Origin: CAIWAH01 sp043755815
Lineage (GTDB): Bacteria; Verrucomicrobiota; Verrucomicrobiia; Limisphaerales; UBA9464
Reading direction: 5' to 3'
DNA: 37,151 nucleotides
Assembly (NCBI GenBank): GCA_043755815.1
Contig: JAYUSF010000283.1
Location: forward strand, 1 to 37,151
The notes under the pieces were generated by a model. The model was not told where the DNA came from. It saw only the letters and a list, made by a program, of their open reading frames with translations, and did no database searches. The position numbers and the translations under genes were made by a program. This document shows positions 8,695-17,592 of the stretch, one piece after another (positions within the stretch are counted from its first letter, which is position 1; each line of letters starts with the position of its first letter).

Positions 8695-11048
8695 GGCACC
8701 AGTCCCGGGGAAGGCCCAGCGTGCGACCCGCGGGCCGCCAAGAAGTTCCTGAAGAAAAAGCCTTCTCGTAGATGAAAAAAACCCGACACATAGGCAACTC
8801 GATCCCCGGTTGGCGCCAGCGCGAAAGCGATGACGGCCTGGTTCGTGGTGACTCGTCGGAGGGTTTCGGTCGGCACGTCGTAAACGTAGGCATCCCGCTG
8901 CGTGCCGAGGCCGGCGACAAAGGCGGCCACGCGGCCATCTGTGCTGAGCGCCAACTGCACCACCCGGCCCTGAACCTGGATGCCGGCCGCGAGGTTGTCC
9001 TGGCTCATCTGCAAGGTCCTTTGACTTCCCGGCAGGCGCAGGAACGCGTTGTTTCCATTGCCGCCGGTCCCCACTCCCGAGACGAGGTCGCGCGCAGTGC
9101 TCAGAAATGCGATCTGGTTCCCGTCGGCCGACATGGTGGCGACGCTGGCCGCCGAGGTCGCACTGATACCGTCGCCGCCATCCTTTGCACTCACGAGGAC
9201 GGTGGTGCCGGTGGTCAGGTCGCCGAGGAAGACGTCTTCCAGGCTGTTGGTGTCATTCAGAACGAGGTTCTTGGCGCTGCTGGTGAACAGGACCAACCGC
9301 CCGTCGGGCGAGACTTGGAGGGTGGTAGAAGTCCCGTTGGCATTCTGTCCGTTCAGCCCATTGCTCACGCGCACGGTCTGGCCGGTTTGCCGGTCGAGGC
9401 GGAAGATGTCCCGAAACCCGTTGGTGTCCCCGGCCACCACGTCCGCGGCATCGCTCACATACACCACAAACCGGCCATCCGCCGAAAGCGCCTGTCCCGG
9501 AGTCGAACTGAATCCGGTCGGCGTGGCCGGTGCCACGGCGCCCAACGCCTCGGACACCAATTCCAGCGCACCGCCGGCCAGATCGGCCCGGAAGACGTCG
9601 AACGTCACGTTCTCGTCCAGTTCCTTGCCCAGAGTCATCTCGGTCTGGAACAGAAGTTTGGTTCCATCGGGACTGAACTCCGGGAACGGCAGGTCGTAGG
9701 CGAAATCAGCCCCGGCGACGGGCAACGCCAGCGTCCGGCCCGTGACAAGCGTCCGGACGATGAGCCGGTAATCGCCTCCCACCGTGATGTCCGTTCCCGG
9801 CACCGGACTCGAAGTCAGGAAGGCAATCTGCGAACCGTCGGTGCTCAGCACCGGCGACTCCGAAGTGGCCGGCTCGCCGCCCGTCGGCGGGACGGTCTGC
9901 ATGAGCGACTCCATCGTGTGCAAACCTGAATCCGCCTTCCACAGATACACCTTGGGGCTGAACGCATCGACCAACGCGTCGAAGGCAATTGTCCGGCCGT
10001 CAGCGCTCATGACCGGACCCCGGGAGTCATCAAGGCCGCTGTCGATGGAGACGCTCAAACCGGCCGAGGCCAGGGCGTTGGTGCCCGCCACCAGGTCGTG
10101 CCACCAGACCCCGTTGGCGTTGGCATCCGCCACCCCGGCTGCCGTGCGGAACGCCAGATAGAGTCCGTCCGGGCTGAGCACGGGATTTATCGCACGCACG
10201 GGCAGGCGATTGGCCGCGAGGGGAGTGCCGGGCACGACAAACCGCCGGAGCGAGCCGTCGGCGCGGGTCCAAAGATAGAGATCGGTGACATTTCCCGTCG
10301 TCGGCGGGGTCAGGTCGGTGGCGTTGCTGCGAAAGACCACCCGGCTGGCGTCGGCGCTCATCACCGCGTCATGCGAACCGGCGTTGCCCGCCGCGCCGCC
10401 GCCAGCCCGGCTGCTGAGGCGTTGGGTGGTCCGGGCCTGGAGATCGCGCAGGAAGATGTCCGCCGCCGAATTGGCATCGGTTCCGGCCACCAGGTCGGAG
10501 GCCAGGCTTTCAAAGACGACGAAACGGCCGTCGGCGGAAATGTCCGCGTCGTTCACCACCCCGTTTCCGGTGCCGTTGCCATCTGCGCGAACGGAGATCA
10601 ATTCCGTGGCCACCTTCCCATCTGCCACCCCCGCGAAATGTCTTACGAAGACGTCCGCCCCTTCGTTCGCGTCTGGGAACCCGTGCTCGTTTCCTTCACT
10701 CAAAAACACGATGTCCTGTCCGTCCTCGGAAATGGAGCCCCGGTAGGAATGTCCCGAGGAAGCCCCGAAGCCAAACTGGCTAGCCCACTCGGTCTTCCCC
10801 TCGACCAGGTCCCGGCGGAACACGTCCAAACGGGTGCCGTTGCCGTCGAACGCCACCAGATCCGCCGCGTCGCTGGAAAACACCACGTAGCGGCCGTTGC
10901 CGCTGTGACTCGCACCGGTGGACGCTCCATTCGCGGTCCGGGTCCCCGGGGACAAAACGCCCCGGCGCGAGATGAGCTCCGGAGGCGCCGCGACGAGGAT
11001 CACCGAGAGGGACACAAATGCGCTCACATTCCGGAGGCTGGCTTGCAT
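8655..11048 (-). CDS. Secreted TolB-like PD40 beta-propeller protein, N-terminal part
   Basis: 797 codons from the ATG at 11048, chosen because a signal peptide follows (RNVSAFVSLSVILVAAPPEL); the open frame continues 39 codons upstream without such features. The body is a string of PD40/WD40-like units, each with a core like SADGRFVVFES, SPDGLYLAFRT or SADGNQIAFLS, then an acidic A-D-V/I-F-x-R-D-L turn. These are typical of TolB-like propellers in exported proteins, probably forming one or two propellers in the periplasm or on the cell surface. After about residue 755 the reading frame leaves homology at a run of seven A (8775-8781 on the plus strand) and ends 40 codons later in nonsense; the true C-terminus continues in another frame. 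Divergent from the pseudopilin gene across 219 bp. Confidence 0.75.
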   Translation of the reverse strand: MQASLRNVSAFVSLSVILVAAPPELISRRGVLSPGTRTANGASTGASHSGNGRYVVFSSDAADLVAFDGNGTRLDVFRRDLVEGKTEWASQFGFGASSGHSYRGSISEDGQDIVFLSEGNEHGFPDANEGADVFVRHFAGVADGKVATELISVRADGNGTGNGVVNDADISADGRFVVFESLASDLVAGTDANSAADIFLRDLQARTTQRLSSRAGGGAAGNAGSHDAVMSADASRVVFRSNATDLTPPTTGNVTDLYLWTRADGSLRRFVVPGTPLAANRLPVRAINPVLSPDGLYLAFRTAAGVADANANGVWWHDLVAGTNALASAGLSVSIDSGLDDSRGPVMSADGRTIAFDALVDAFSPKVYLWKADSGLHTMESLMQTVPPTGGEPATSESPVLSTDGSQIAFLTSSPVPGTDITVGGDYRLIVRTLVTGRTLALPVAGADFAYDLPFPEFSPDGTKLLFQTEMTLGKELDENVTFDVFRADLAGGALELVSEALGAVAPATPTGFSSTPGQALSADGRFVVYVSDAADVVAGDTNGFRDIFRLDRQTGQTVRVSNGLNGQNANGTSTTLQVSPDGRLVLFTSSAKNLVLNDTNSLEDVFLGDLTTGTTVLVSAKDGGDGISATSAASVATMSADGNQIAFLSTARDLVSGVGTGGNGNNAFLRLPGSQRTLQMSQDNLAAGIQVQGRVVQLALSTDGRVAAFVAGLGTQRDAYVYDVPTETLRRVTTNQAVIAFALAPTGDRVAYVSGFFHLREGFFFRNFLAARGSHAGPSPGLVPWIRSVSRGTDAA

Positions 11049-11267
11049 GGCGGATGGCGGGGTTGAATTGGGTCGGCCAAGGCTGCGGATCAGGGCGGTC
11101 AAATCGCAGGGCCGCAAGGGTGATTGTTCGGCGCTTTCAGTGCCCCAATCCCGGCCGCATTGCAAGGCTTTGTTTACAGATGAGATATTTCAGCTCAATC
11201 CGTCCGGCTGGAGTCGCGCCTTGAAGTCCCGGTTGCCTCCGTCTCGGGAACACGATCTCCTGAGGCC

Positions 11268-12104
11268 GTGAACCTTCCCCGGCCGTCCCGACCTGCTGGC
11301 TTCACCCGTTCCGACCTGCTCAGTGTCCTCGCCAGCGTGGCGTTGCTGGGCCTGCTGGCGCTAAACGTTGCCGGCACCACGCGCGCCCGCAGCAGTGCCA
11401 CGCGATGTCTGGCCAACTTCAGGTCCCAAGCCACGGCCTGGACTTCATTCGCCATGGATAACGTGTCCCTGCCAAAGGTGCTCGGATTGGGTGAAGTGTA
11501 TAATGCCACGGCGGTTTTTGCCGACGCCTGGGCTTCAGGCTGGCTTACGTGGTCCACAGAATTCGAAAACACCAATCATGCCCTACTGCGCAGCCCCGGG
11601 TTTGCCCCCTACCTCCCGGGTGGCCTGAAGCAAGTCCGGGACTTCTCCGTGTTCCGCTGCCCGGACGACCGCTATTGGAGCCAGGCTCAGGTCAGACGGG
11701 GTTGGGTTGCCACAGGTCCGGGCCGTGTGCGCAGCTATGCGCTGAACGCGGCTGTCGGGTCGGTAAACGCGGCGTCTAATGGACTACTGGACACCAGCTA
11801 CAAACAGGTCACCCGGCTCGCGGAAATCAGCAACCCCGCCCGCATCTTTTTCCTGACCGAAGAACATCCCGACAGCATCAACGATCCCGCGCTATATCCG
11901 CCGCGCCCAGGCCTATGGATCGACATCCCGGCTTCCTTCCACGACGGCGGCGCCCATTTTGCCTTTGCCGACGGCCACGTGGAACCCCATCGGTGGCGGG
12001 CCGTGCAAACCGTGATGCCGGTGAGGTTCAAATTTGCCCAACCGCCGCCGAACCTGAAGGACCCCGACGTGCTCTGGGTGAGCGAGCACACGCCGCGGCG
12101 TTAG
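11268..12104 (+). CDS. Type II secretion/type IV pilin-like pseudopilin with H-x(9)-DG ending
   Basis: 278 residues from a GTG start. The prepilin peptidase site is G-F-T-R-S-D followed by a hydrophobic helix (LLSVLASVALLGLLALNVAG). Position +5 of the mature protein is Asp rather than the usual Glu. The following globular part includes ATRCLANFRSQATAW, common in pseudopilins of this phylum, and FRCPDDRYW. It ends with FHDGGAHFAFADGHVEPHRW, the H-x(9)-DG motif typical of the large planctomycete/verrucomicrobial family. Such proteins are processed at the inner membrane and join pseudopilus-like assemblies; many paralogues per genome have no known specific partner. The stop overlaps by 3 bp the stop of the convergent lipoprotein gene. 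Confidence 0.88.
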   Translation: MNLPRPSRPAGFTRSDLLSVLASVALLGLLALNVAGTTRARSSATRCLANFRSQATAWTSFAMDNVSLPKVLGLGEVYNATAVFADAWASGWLTWSTEFENTNHALLRSPGFAPYLPGGLKQVRDFSVFRCPDDRYWSQAQVRRGWVATGPGRVRSYALNAAVGSVNAASNGLLDTSYKQVTRLAEISNPARIFFLTEEHPDSINDPALYPPRPGLWIDIPASFHDGGAHFAFADGHVEPHRWRAVQTVMPVRFKFAQPPPNLKDPDVLWVSEHTPRR

Positions 12105-12502
12105 CGGGGTTTGGTCGGAGCAGCAGGCGGCCCCGGCGCGGGTTCAGCCGGAATCGCCACCATCCGCACGGCGCCATTCTGCGGGTTGTAGTCCCAGCGC
12201 ATGCCCCGTGGTGCGGCGGGCGGAGCTTGCAGGTAGTGCTGTTGCACCAATTCGTTCAGGTCGCGCGGAAAGCGTTCTTCCATCGCGTTGAATTTCTGGA
12301 TGGCCGAGGTGAGTTCCACGCCGGTGATGGTCTTCTCGGCAAACTTCTTCGCCTTGCCTTGGGCCGACAGGTAGTCGAGCGGTGCCATGGCCGGATTGCC
12401 CGAGAGCGCGGTGTCGTCGCCTGCCTTCTTTGCCTGATCTTTCTTGCCGCAACCGACGAGCAGGAGAGTGGCGAGCAGCGGGAAGATCCAGCGGGCTTTC
12501 AT
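12101..12502 (-). CDS. Small lipoprotein
   Basis: 133 residues from the ATG at 12502, selected because it gives a clean lipoprotein signal: MKARWIFPLLATLLLVGCGKK, with lipobox LVGC and Cys18. The mature part begins Lys/Asp-rich, has one helical segment (TSAIQKFNAMEERFPRDLNELVQQHYL) resembling the helical tails of pseudopilin-like proteins, and ends in a Pro/Ala-rich tail. Function unknown. The neighbouring convergent pseudopilin gene and the helix pattern suggest, weakly, an envelope role. Confidence 0.75.
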   Translation of the reverse strand: MKARWIFPLLATLLLVGCGKKDQAKKAGDDTALSGNPAMAPLDYLSAQGKAKKFAEKTITGVELTSAIQKFNAMEERFPRDLNELVQQHYLQAPPAAPRGMRWDYNPQNGAVRMVAIPAEPAPGPPAAPTKPR

Positions 12503-12563
12503 GGGAGGAACGCTAACCATGAACCGGTCCGACACAAGCGCGGGCTGAGGTCCGACATCCCCT

Positions 12564-13367
12564 TCACGGCAATGACAGGGGTAACCGGCGGAAACCCTCC
12601 TGCTCGACCCGCATCCGGCCGTCGAAGCGGGACAGCACCTTTCGGCCGGTGGCCCGGCTGTCTAGCAGCAGGTTCACCCACGTGCCGTCGTCGAGCCGTT
12701 GCCGGCGCAGATCGAAGTCGAGCTTGTCCAGCGAGGCGATCACGCCGCCCCAGAAGGTGAATTCACGGCTGAGCCGGGCCTCCAGTTTCACCAATTCGAA
12801 CTCCTCGGCATCAATCCAAATCCGGCCGTTCAGCAGGCCCAGAACCTTGTCGGCGATCTCCTTGTTCTCCCGCGCCGCGCCTGGACGGAAACGCATCCGA
12901 TAGGTCTTGCGCCCGTCCACCTCCTCGACTCCCTCGACTTCGTAGTCGAAGCGCCGGATCAGTTTCTCGTCGAGGTAGTCCACATTGCTGCGGCGACGGC
13001 TCCGATCGCCCCGCCCGGTGTAGCGCTTGCGCCGTTCGCCTTCGTCCTCCGATTCCCGGTCCGCTTCCGTCACCGATGGGGCCCGGCCGTTGAGCCGCAG
13101 GAGGCGGACTTCCTGTTCCATGCCGCGCAATTCAATCCGCTGCTCCTTGCTCCGGCTTTCGACGACCTGCCCCTTCGCGTCGAACTGCTCCGAGGTGGTG
13201 CGCCGCACGAACACCAGCCGGATGCCCGCCATCCGGTTGGAGGTGGACCGGGAGCGCTCGATGAAGCGGGCCAGCACCTCGTCCGAGGTCAGGTTCGTGA
13301 CCGGCCGGTCGGCCCGGACGGCGAGGGCAAGCCCGAGGCCCAGTGCAAAGACCGCAAACAGGCGCAT
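12564..13367 (-). CDS. LolA/MucB-like periplasmic protein
   Basis: 267 residues from the ATG at 13367, which is followed by a signal peptide (MRLFAVFALGLGLALAVRA). The mature chain starts TSDEVLARFIERSRSTSNRM, the helix that opens proteins of the outer-membrane lipoprotein carrier-like fold. Beta-rich stretches follow (IRLVFVRRTTSEQFDAKGQVV, YRMRFRPGA, GRIWIDAEEFELVKLEARL, SREFTFWGGVIASLDKLDFDLR), the pattern of LolA-like half-barrels. A basic, Arg-rich insertion lies at about 105-130. Members of this fold bind lipid or lipoprotein tails or act as sigma-factor regulators; no specific partner is visible here. It lies 61 bp upstream of the small lipoprotein gene on the same strand and is divergent from the pirin gene. 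Confidence 0.75.
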   Translation of the reverse strand: MRLFAVFALGLGLALAVRADRPVTNLTSDEVLARFIERSRSTSNRMAGIRLVFVRRTTSEQFDAKGQVVESRSKEQRIELRGMEQEVRLLRLNGRAPSVTEADRESEDEGERRKRYTGRGDRSRRRSNVDYLDEKLIRRFDYEVEGVEEVDGRKTYRMRFRPGAARENKEIADKVLGLLNGRIWIDAEEFELVKLEARLSREFTFWGGVIASLDKLDFDLRRQRLDDGTWVNLLLDSRATGRKVLSRFDGRMRVEQEGFRRLPLSLP

Positions 13368-13586
13368 GGGAAACTGCCTAGCCCGCTTCGCCCGGCGAGT
13401 CAAACGGCACGACATCTGAGTCGTGTCCTGATCCGGCCGGCAAGCAGACGGGAACGGGTGGATTTCCTCCTGCCTGCCTTCCTTCCAAATCCAAAACAGG
13501 ACATTGCCAAAGCCGCACTCGCCGATTGGACAGCGGCGCCGGAACGACCAAGCTCACGGGGTCGAGAACGGTTTCGGACTCACGCC

Positions 13587-14282
13587 ATGATCACCCTTCG
13601 CCGCGCCGCTGAACGGGGCCACGCCAACCACGGTTGGCTGGACGCCCATCACTCCTTTTCCTTTGGTGACTACTACGATCCGCGACACATGGGCTTCCGC
13701 ACCCTCCGCGTGCTGAACGACGACACGATTGCCGGCGGCGGCGGGTTTCCAACCCATCCGCACCGCGACATGGAGATCATCACCTACATCCTCAGCGGAG
13801 CGCTCGAACACAAGGACTCCATGGGCAATGGGCGCGTGATCCGGGCCGGCGAATTCCAATACATGGCCGCCGGCACCGGCGTGCAGCACAGCGAATTCAA
13901 CCACTCGGCCGACGAACCGGTTCACCTTCTGCAGACGTGGATCGTGCCGGACCGCAAGGGAGCGACGCCGCGCTACGCGGAGAAATCCATGGCCGACGCC
14001 GCACCCGGGCAGTTGCATCTCGTCGCCTCAGGGGACGGACGCGCTGGCTCCATGTCCATCCATCAGGACGCCGATCTCTGGCTCGTCCGGTTGCAGGCGG
14101 ATTCCGCCGTAAACCTCCCGCTGAAGCCCGATCGCCACGCGTGGGTCCAGGTAGCGGAAGGCCAAGTGCTCGTGAATGGCCAAACCCTGTCGGCCGGCGA
14201 CGCCGCGGCGTTCTCGGGCGAAGAAACGGTGATCCTAGCCGGAGTCGCGCCCGCGCAGGTCCTCATCTTCGATCTCGCCTGA
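13587..14282 (+). CDS. Pirin family protein (YhhW-like bicupin)
   Basis: 231 residues starting at the ATG at 13587, where homology begins (MITLRRAAERGHANHGWLDAHHSFSFGDYYDP). The metal-binding set of pirins is complete: His57 and His59 in THPHRDMEIITYILSG, His101 and Glu103 in GVQHSEFNHS. The C-terminal cupin half is present (WVQVAEGQVLVNGQTLSAGDAAAF). Bacterial pirins of this type are cytoplasmic Fe/Cu-binding bicupins, some with quercetin 2,3-dioxygenase activity; the natural substrate is usually unknown. The upstream 171 bp is a divergent intergenic region with no clear promoter boxes. A short GC-rich hairpin follows the stop. Confidence 0.95.
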   Translation: MITLRRAAERGHANHGWLDAHHSFSFGDYYDPRHMGFRTLRVLNDDTIAGGGGFPTHPHRDMEIITYILSGALEHKDSMGNGRVIRAGEFQYMAAGTGVQHSEFNHSADEPVHLLQTWIVPDRKGATPRYAEKSMADAAPGQLHLVASGDGRAGSMSIHQDADLWLVRLQADSAVNLPLKPDRHAWVQVAEGQVLVNGQTLSAGDAAAFSGEETVILAGVAPAQVLIFDLA

Positions 14283-14290
14283 ACTCCCGG

Positions 14291-14310
14291 CGCGGAGAAA
14301 GCACTCCGCG
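14291..14310 (+). terminator. Possible weak terminator hairpin after pirin gene
   Basis: CGCGGAG, a 6-nt loop and CTCCGCG form a perfect 7-bp stem 9 bp after the pirin stop. There is no T run behind it, only GCCTTATTC, so it may be a factor-dependent site or merely a stem. Confidence 0.35.
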
Positions 14311-14389
14311 GCCTTATTCACCGAAAATCTTCAGTCGATGCTGCCGTAAGGCTTGAGCGCGGTCGGCCGAGGCGTGCAAGCTCGCCGGC

Positions 14390-16924
14390 ATGACTCGCCG
14401 CTTGTCGCTTCCGCTGGGGCTTTGCCTCGGGTTCGTCGCCACCGCCGTTTACGGCCAGATCAAGGACGAGGCCACGCCCGTCGCCTCGCTCAAGGTCGCC
14501 AAGGATTTCAAGGTCGAACTGCTTTACACCGTGCCCAAGGGCGACCAGGGCTCCTGGGTCTCGATGTGCACGGACCCCAAGGGCCGCCTCATCGTCTCCG
14601 ACCAATACGGCAAGCTCTACCGCCTCACGCCGCCCGCACTCGGCACCACGGCGGCGCCGGCCATCGAGCTCATCGACGTTCCGGTCGGCATGGCGCAGGG
14701 ACTTCTCTACGCCTTCGACAGCCTCTACGTGATGTGTGCCAACGACAAACCGTATGCCCGCGGTCTTTACCGGGTGCGCGACACGAACGGTGACGACAAG
14801 TTCGACGACGTGAAGCTGCTCCGCGGGCTCGACGGCGGCGGCGAACACGGCCCCCACGCCATCCTCCCCTCACCGGACGGCAAGACGCTCACGATCATTT
14901 CCGGCAACCAGACCAAGATCACCGAAATCGCCTCGTCCCGCGTCCCGTTGAACTGGTCGGAAGATCACCTGCTCCCGCGCCTCTGGGACGGCAACGGTTT
15001 CATGAAGGGTGTGCTCGCGCCCGGCGGCTGGGTCGCCAAGACCGATCCCAACGGCGAGAAGTGGGAGCTGATGGCCACCGGCTTCCGCAACGAATACGAC
15101 GCCGCCTACAACCGCCACGGCGAACTCTTCACCTTCGACGCCGACATGGAGTGGGACATGAACACCCCGTGGTATCGGCCCACGCGCGTGAACCACGTCG
15201 TCAGCGGCGCCGAGTTCGGCTGGCGCAGCGGCGCCGGCAAATGGCCGGCTTACTACCCCGACAGCCTCGGTGCCGTCGTGAACGTCGGCCCGGGCTCGCC
15301 CACGGGCACGGCGTTTGGCTACGGCGCGAAGTTCCCGGCGAAATACCAGGAGGCCTATTACATCGCTGACTGGAGCTACGGCAAGCTCTACGCCGTTCAC
15401 CTGAAGCCCGACGGTTCCGGCTACACCGGCCAGCTCGAAGAATTCATCTCCGGTTCCCCGCTGCCGCTCACCGACCTCGTCATCAGCCCCAAGGACGGCG
15501 CGATGTATTTCGCCATCGGCGGCCGTCGCACGCAGTCGGCGCTCTACCGCGTCACCTACGCCGGCAAGGAATTCACCTCGCCCTCCCTTGGCATGAAGGG
15601 TGGCGAACAGGCCCGTGAACAGCGCCGCAAATTGGAATCCTTCCACGGCTCCCAGAATCCCGACGCCGTGAAGGCCGCCTGGCCGTTCCTCGGCAGCAAG
15701 GACCGCAACCTGCGCTTCGCCGCCCGCGTCGCCCTCGAATGGCAGCCCGTCGGCCTCTGGCGCGAAAAGGCGCTCAGCGAGAAGGACCCGCAGTCCAGCA
15801 TCACCGCGCTGATCGCGCTGGCCCGCGTCAGCAACCGCGACGAGTTCCACCGCCCGCCCGCCGCCACGACGGTGGACCCGGGCTTGCAAAGCCAGATTCT
15901 CGGTGCGCTCGACCAGATTTCCTGGGCCAAGCTCAACGACCCCCAGCGCCTCGAACTGCTCCGCGCCTACACGCTTGCCTTCACCCGCCTCGGCAAGCCG
16001 GACGGCACGGTCAGCCAGCGTTACATCGCCAAGTTCGACCCGCTCTATCCGGCCACGTCCCGCGAACTGAACGCCGAACTGGCGCCCTTCCTGGTCTATT
16101 TTGGAGCCCCAAGCGCCGCGGCCAAGCTGACCGCCGCCCTCCAGTCGGCACCCACGCAGGAGGAACAGCTCGACATCGCCCGCGCCGCCCGCGTGCTCAG
16201 GACCGGCTGGACGCCCGAACAGCGCAAGGCCTACTTCGGCTGGTTCCTCAAGACGGGCAGCTTCCGCGGCGGCGCCTCGCTCTCCGGCTTCCTGCGCGAC
16301 ATCAAAAACGACGCCATGGCCACGCTCAGCGACAGCGAGAAGACCGAATTGGCCGCCATTCTCGAAGCCAAACCCGAGCGGAAGAAGCCGCTTGAAACCC
16401 TGCTCGCGGGCCGTGCGGTCGTGAAGGAATGGACCGTGGCAGACCTCGCGCCGGCGCTGGAAAAGGGCCTCGCCAAGGGCCGCAGCTTCGAGCGCGGCCG
16501 GGAACTGGCCGGCGCGGTGGGCTGCTTCACTTGCCACCGCTTCGCCACCGAGGGTGGCGCCGTCGGACCCGATCTCACGGGCGTATCCGGCCGCTTCAAC
16601 GCCAAGGACCTGTTGGAATCCATCGTGGACCCGAGCAAGGAGGTCAGCGACCAGTATGCGCCGACGGTGTTCACGCGGAAGGACGGCACCTCAGTGATCG
16701 GCCGCGTGGCGAACCTGAACAACGACGACATCAGCGTCATCGAGGACATGAGCGCGCCCGGCGACTTCACCAACGTGAAGCGCACCGAACTGGTCAGCGC
16801 CGAACCCTCCAAGACCTCGCCCATGCCCGAAGGCCTGCTCAACACCCTCAAGCAGGACGAGATCCTCGACCTGATGGCCTTCCTGCTGTCCGCCGGCGAT
16901 CCGAAGGCGAAGATGTTTAGGTGA
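14390..16924 (+). CDS. PVC-type secreted beta-propeller/HEAT/cytochrome c protein
   Basis: 844 residues with a signal peptide (LSLPLGLCLGFVATAVYGQ). Residues about 35-395 form a glucose/sorbosone dehydrogenase-like propeller (SWVSMCTDPKGRLIVSDQYGKLYRL, MAQGLLYAFDSLYVM, FRNEYDAAYNRHGELFTFDADMEWD in pieces). A helical, HEAT-like middle follows at about 410-690. The C-terminus carries a single c-type haem site, Cys712-Phe-Thr-Cys715-His716, in FERGRELAGAVGCFTCHRF, followed by GPDLTGVSGRF and DLLESIVDPSKEV, the usual signature of the large PVC cytochrome family. These are periplasmic and are thought to pass electrons from oxidised sugars or alcohols; the substrate is unknown. A 24-bp piece of its 3' end (16837-16860) recurs at 18041-18064 beyond the toxin-antitoxin pair. 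The RES gene starts 5 bp after its stop. Confidence 0.9.
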   Translation: MTRRLSLPLGLCLGFVATAVYGQIKDEATPVASLKVAKDFKVELLYTVPKGDQGSWVSMCTDPKGRLIVSDQYGKLYRLTPPALGTTAAPAIELIDVPVGMAQGLLYAFDSLYVMCANDKPYARGLYRVRDTNGDDKFDDVKLLRGLDGGGEHGPHAILPSPDGKTLTIISGNQTKITEIASSRVPLNWSEDHLLPRLWDGNGFMKGVLAPGGWVAKTDPNGEKWELMATGFRNEYDAAYNRHGELFTFDADMEWDMNTPWYRPTRVNHVVSGAEFGWRSGAGKWPAYYPDSLGAVVNVGPGSPTGTAFGYGAKFPAKYQEAYYIADWSYGKLYAVHLKPDGSGYTGQLEEFISGSPLPLTDLVISPKDGAMYFAIGGRRTQSALYRVTYAGKEFTSPSLGMKGGEQAREQRRKLESFHGSQNPDAVKAAWPFLGSKDRNLRFAARVALEWQPVGLWREKALSEKDPQSSITALIALARVSNRDEFHRPPAATTVDPGLQSQILGALDQISWAKLNDPQRLELLRAYTLAFTRLGKPDGTVSQRYIAKFDPLYPATSRELNAELAPFLVYFGAPSAAAKLTAALQSAPTQEEQLDIARAARVLRTGWTPEQRKAYFGWFLKTGSFRGGASLSGFLRDIKNDAMATLSDSEKTELAAILEAKPERKKPLETLLAGRAVVKEWTVADLAPALEKGLAKGRSFERGRELAGAVGCFTCHRFATEGGAVGPDLTGVSGRFNAKDLLESIVDPSKEVSDQYAPTVFTRKDGTSVIGRVANLNNDDISVIEDMSAPGDFTNVKRTELVSAEPSKTSPMPEGLLNTLKQDEILDLMAFLLSAGDPKAKMFR

Positions 16925-16928
16925 ACAA

Positions 16929-17552
16929 GTGCCTTCCTGCCGGCTGCCAGTGAATCCATCGTTTCAGCGACACCCGCGCTATGCAGAACTCCACGATGAG
17001 TTTGGCTCGCACCCGAATTGGTTCACGCCGTGGTCCGGCACCCTGTTCCGGTTTCAGACAGTTGAGTTTCCCACGCCCAAGGACATTCTGAACGGAAGGG
17101 GTGCCGCCCAACGTGGCGGGCGTTGGAATCCACCAGGCGTGCCGACTCTGTATGGCAGCACCACGGACGCTACAGCACTGGAGGAATGCAAGGCCAACGA
17201 CCGCTACTCTGGCGTGGAAACCAAGGGACCACGCCTGCTGGTCGCCATCGAGGCCCGCCTGGCCCGGATGCTGGACCTGACGAACCCGGACATCCGCCGG
17301 TCGCTGGATTTGACCTTGGCCGAACTCGCGGCCGAAGACTGGCGCAAGCTCCGTGCCGCCGGCCGGGAAAGCCTGACCCAGGCGCTCGGGCGCGCTGGTG
17401 CGGGCGTCGGTGGGAGCGGTGTGCTGGTGCGGTCCGCCGCGGTGAGGCGTGGGGTGAATGGGGTGATCTTTCCCGGCAACTGTCAGGCCGGGTGGCTGGA
17501 GGTTGTGGAAGGGGTCCGGCTGGAACGGCTGGGGATGCGGACGAGAGTTTGA
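16929..17552 (+). CDS. RES-domain toxin of a toxin-antitoxin pair
   Basis: 207 residues from a GTG at 16929. The RES fold signature is clear: LFRFQTVEFP, then GGRWNPPGVPTLYGSTTDATALEE, with the Arg/Glu/Ser positions of the NAD-degrading family, and a late VNGVIFPGNCQAGWLEVVEG segment. RES toxins lower cellular NAD+ and stop growth until bound by an Xre-type antitoxin. Here the toxin comes before the antitoxin, the reverse of the usual xre-res order, and starts only 4 nt after the cytochrome gene. This suggests that the pair was inserted at that gene's end and may be read through from it. Confidence 0.85.
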   Translation: MPSCRLPVNPSFQRHPRYAELHDEFGSHPNWFTPWSGTLFRFQTVEFPTPKDILNGRGAAQRGGRWNPPGVPTLYGSTTDATALEECKANDRYSGVETKGPRLLVAIEARLARMLDLTNPDIRRSLDLTLAELAAEDWRKLRAAGRESLTQALGRAGAGVGGSGVLVRSAAVRRGVNGVIFPGNCQAGWLEVVEGVRLERLGMRTRV

Positions 17553-17554
17553 CA

Positions 17555-17582
17555 CCTGCACTAATGCAGGCCAATGTGCAGG
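17555..17582 (+). promoter_or_regulatory. Candidate antitoxin operator between RES and Xre genes
   Basis: The 40-bp gap between the two genes holds the perfect inverted repeat CCTGCA-CTAA-TGCAGG (17555-17570) and a further direct TGCAGG at 17577-17582, within the near-repeat ATGCAGGCCAAT / GTGCAGGCAAT. A symmetric site with an extra half-site just before an Xre-family gene is what an autoregulatory operator would look like. This is inference from symmetry and position only. Confidence 0.45.
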
Positions 17583-17592
17583 CAATAAGATC

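Noticed and set aside
11049..11267. Promoter for the divergent PD40/pseudopilin pair
   Set aside because: TTGCAA and ATATTT-like boxes can be picked out, but the spacing is poor and several alternatives look equal.
14870..16537. 555-codon open frame antisense to the cytochrome gene
   Set aside because: High-GC shadow frame; low-complexity composition, no domain or signal, and the sense strand holds a well-supported gene.
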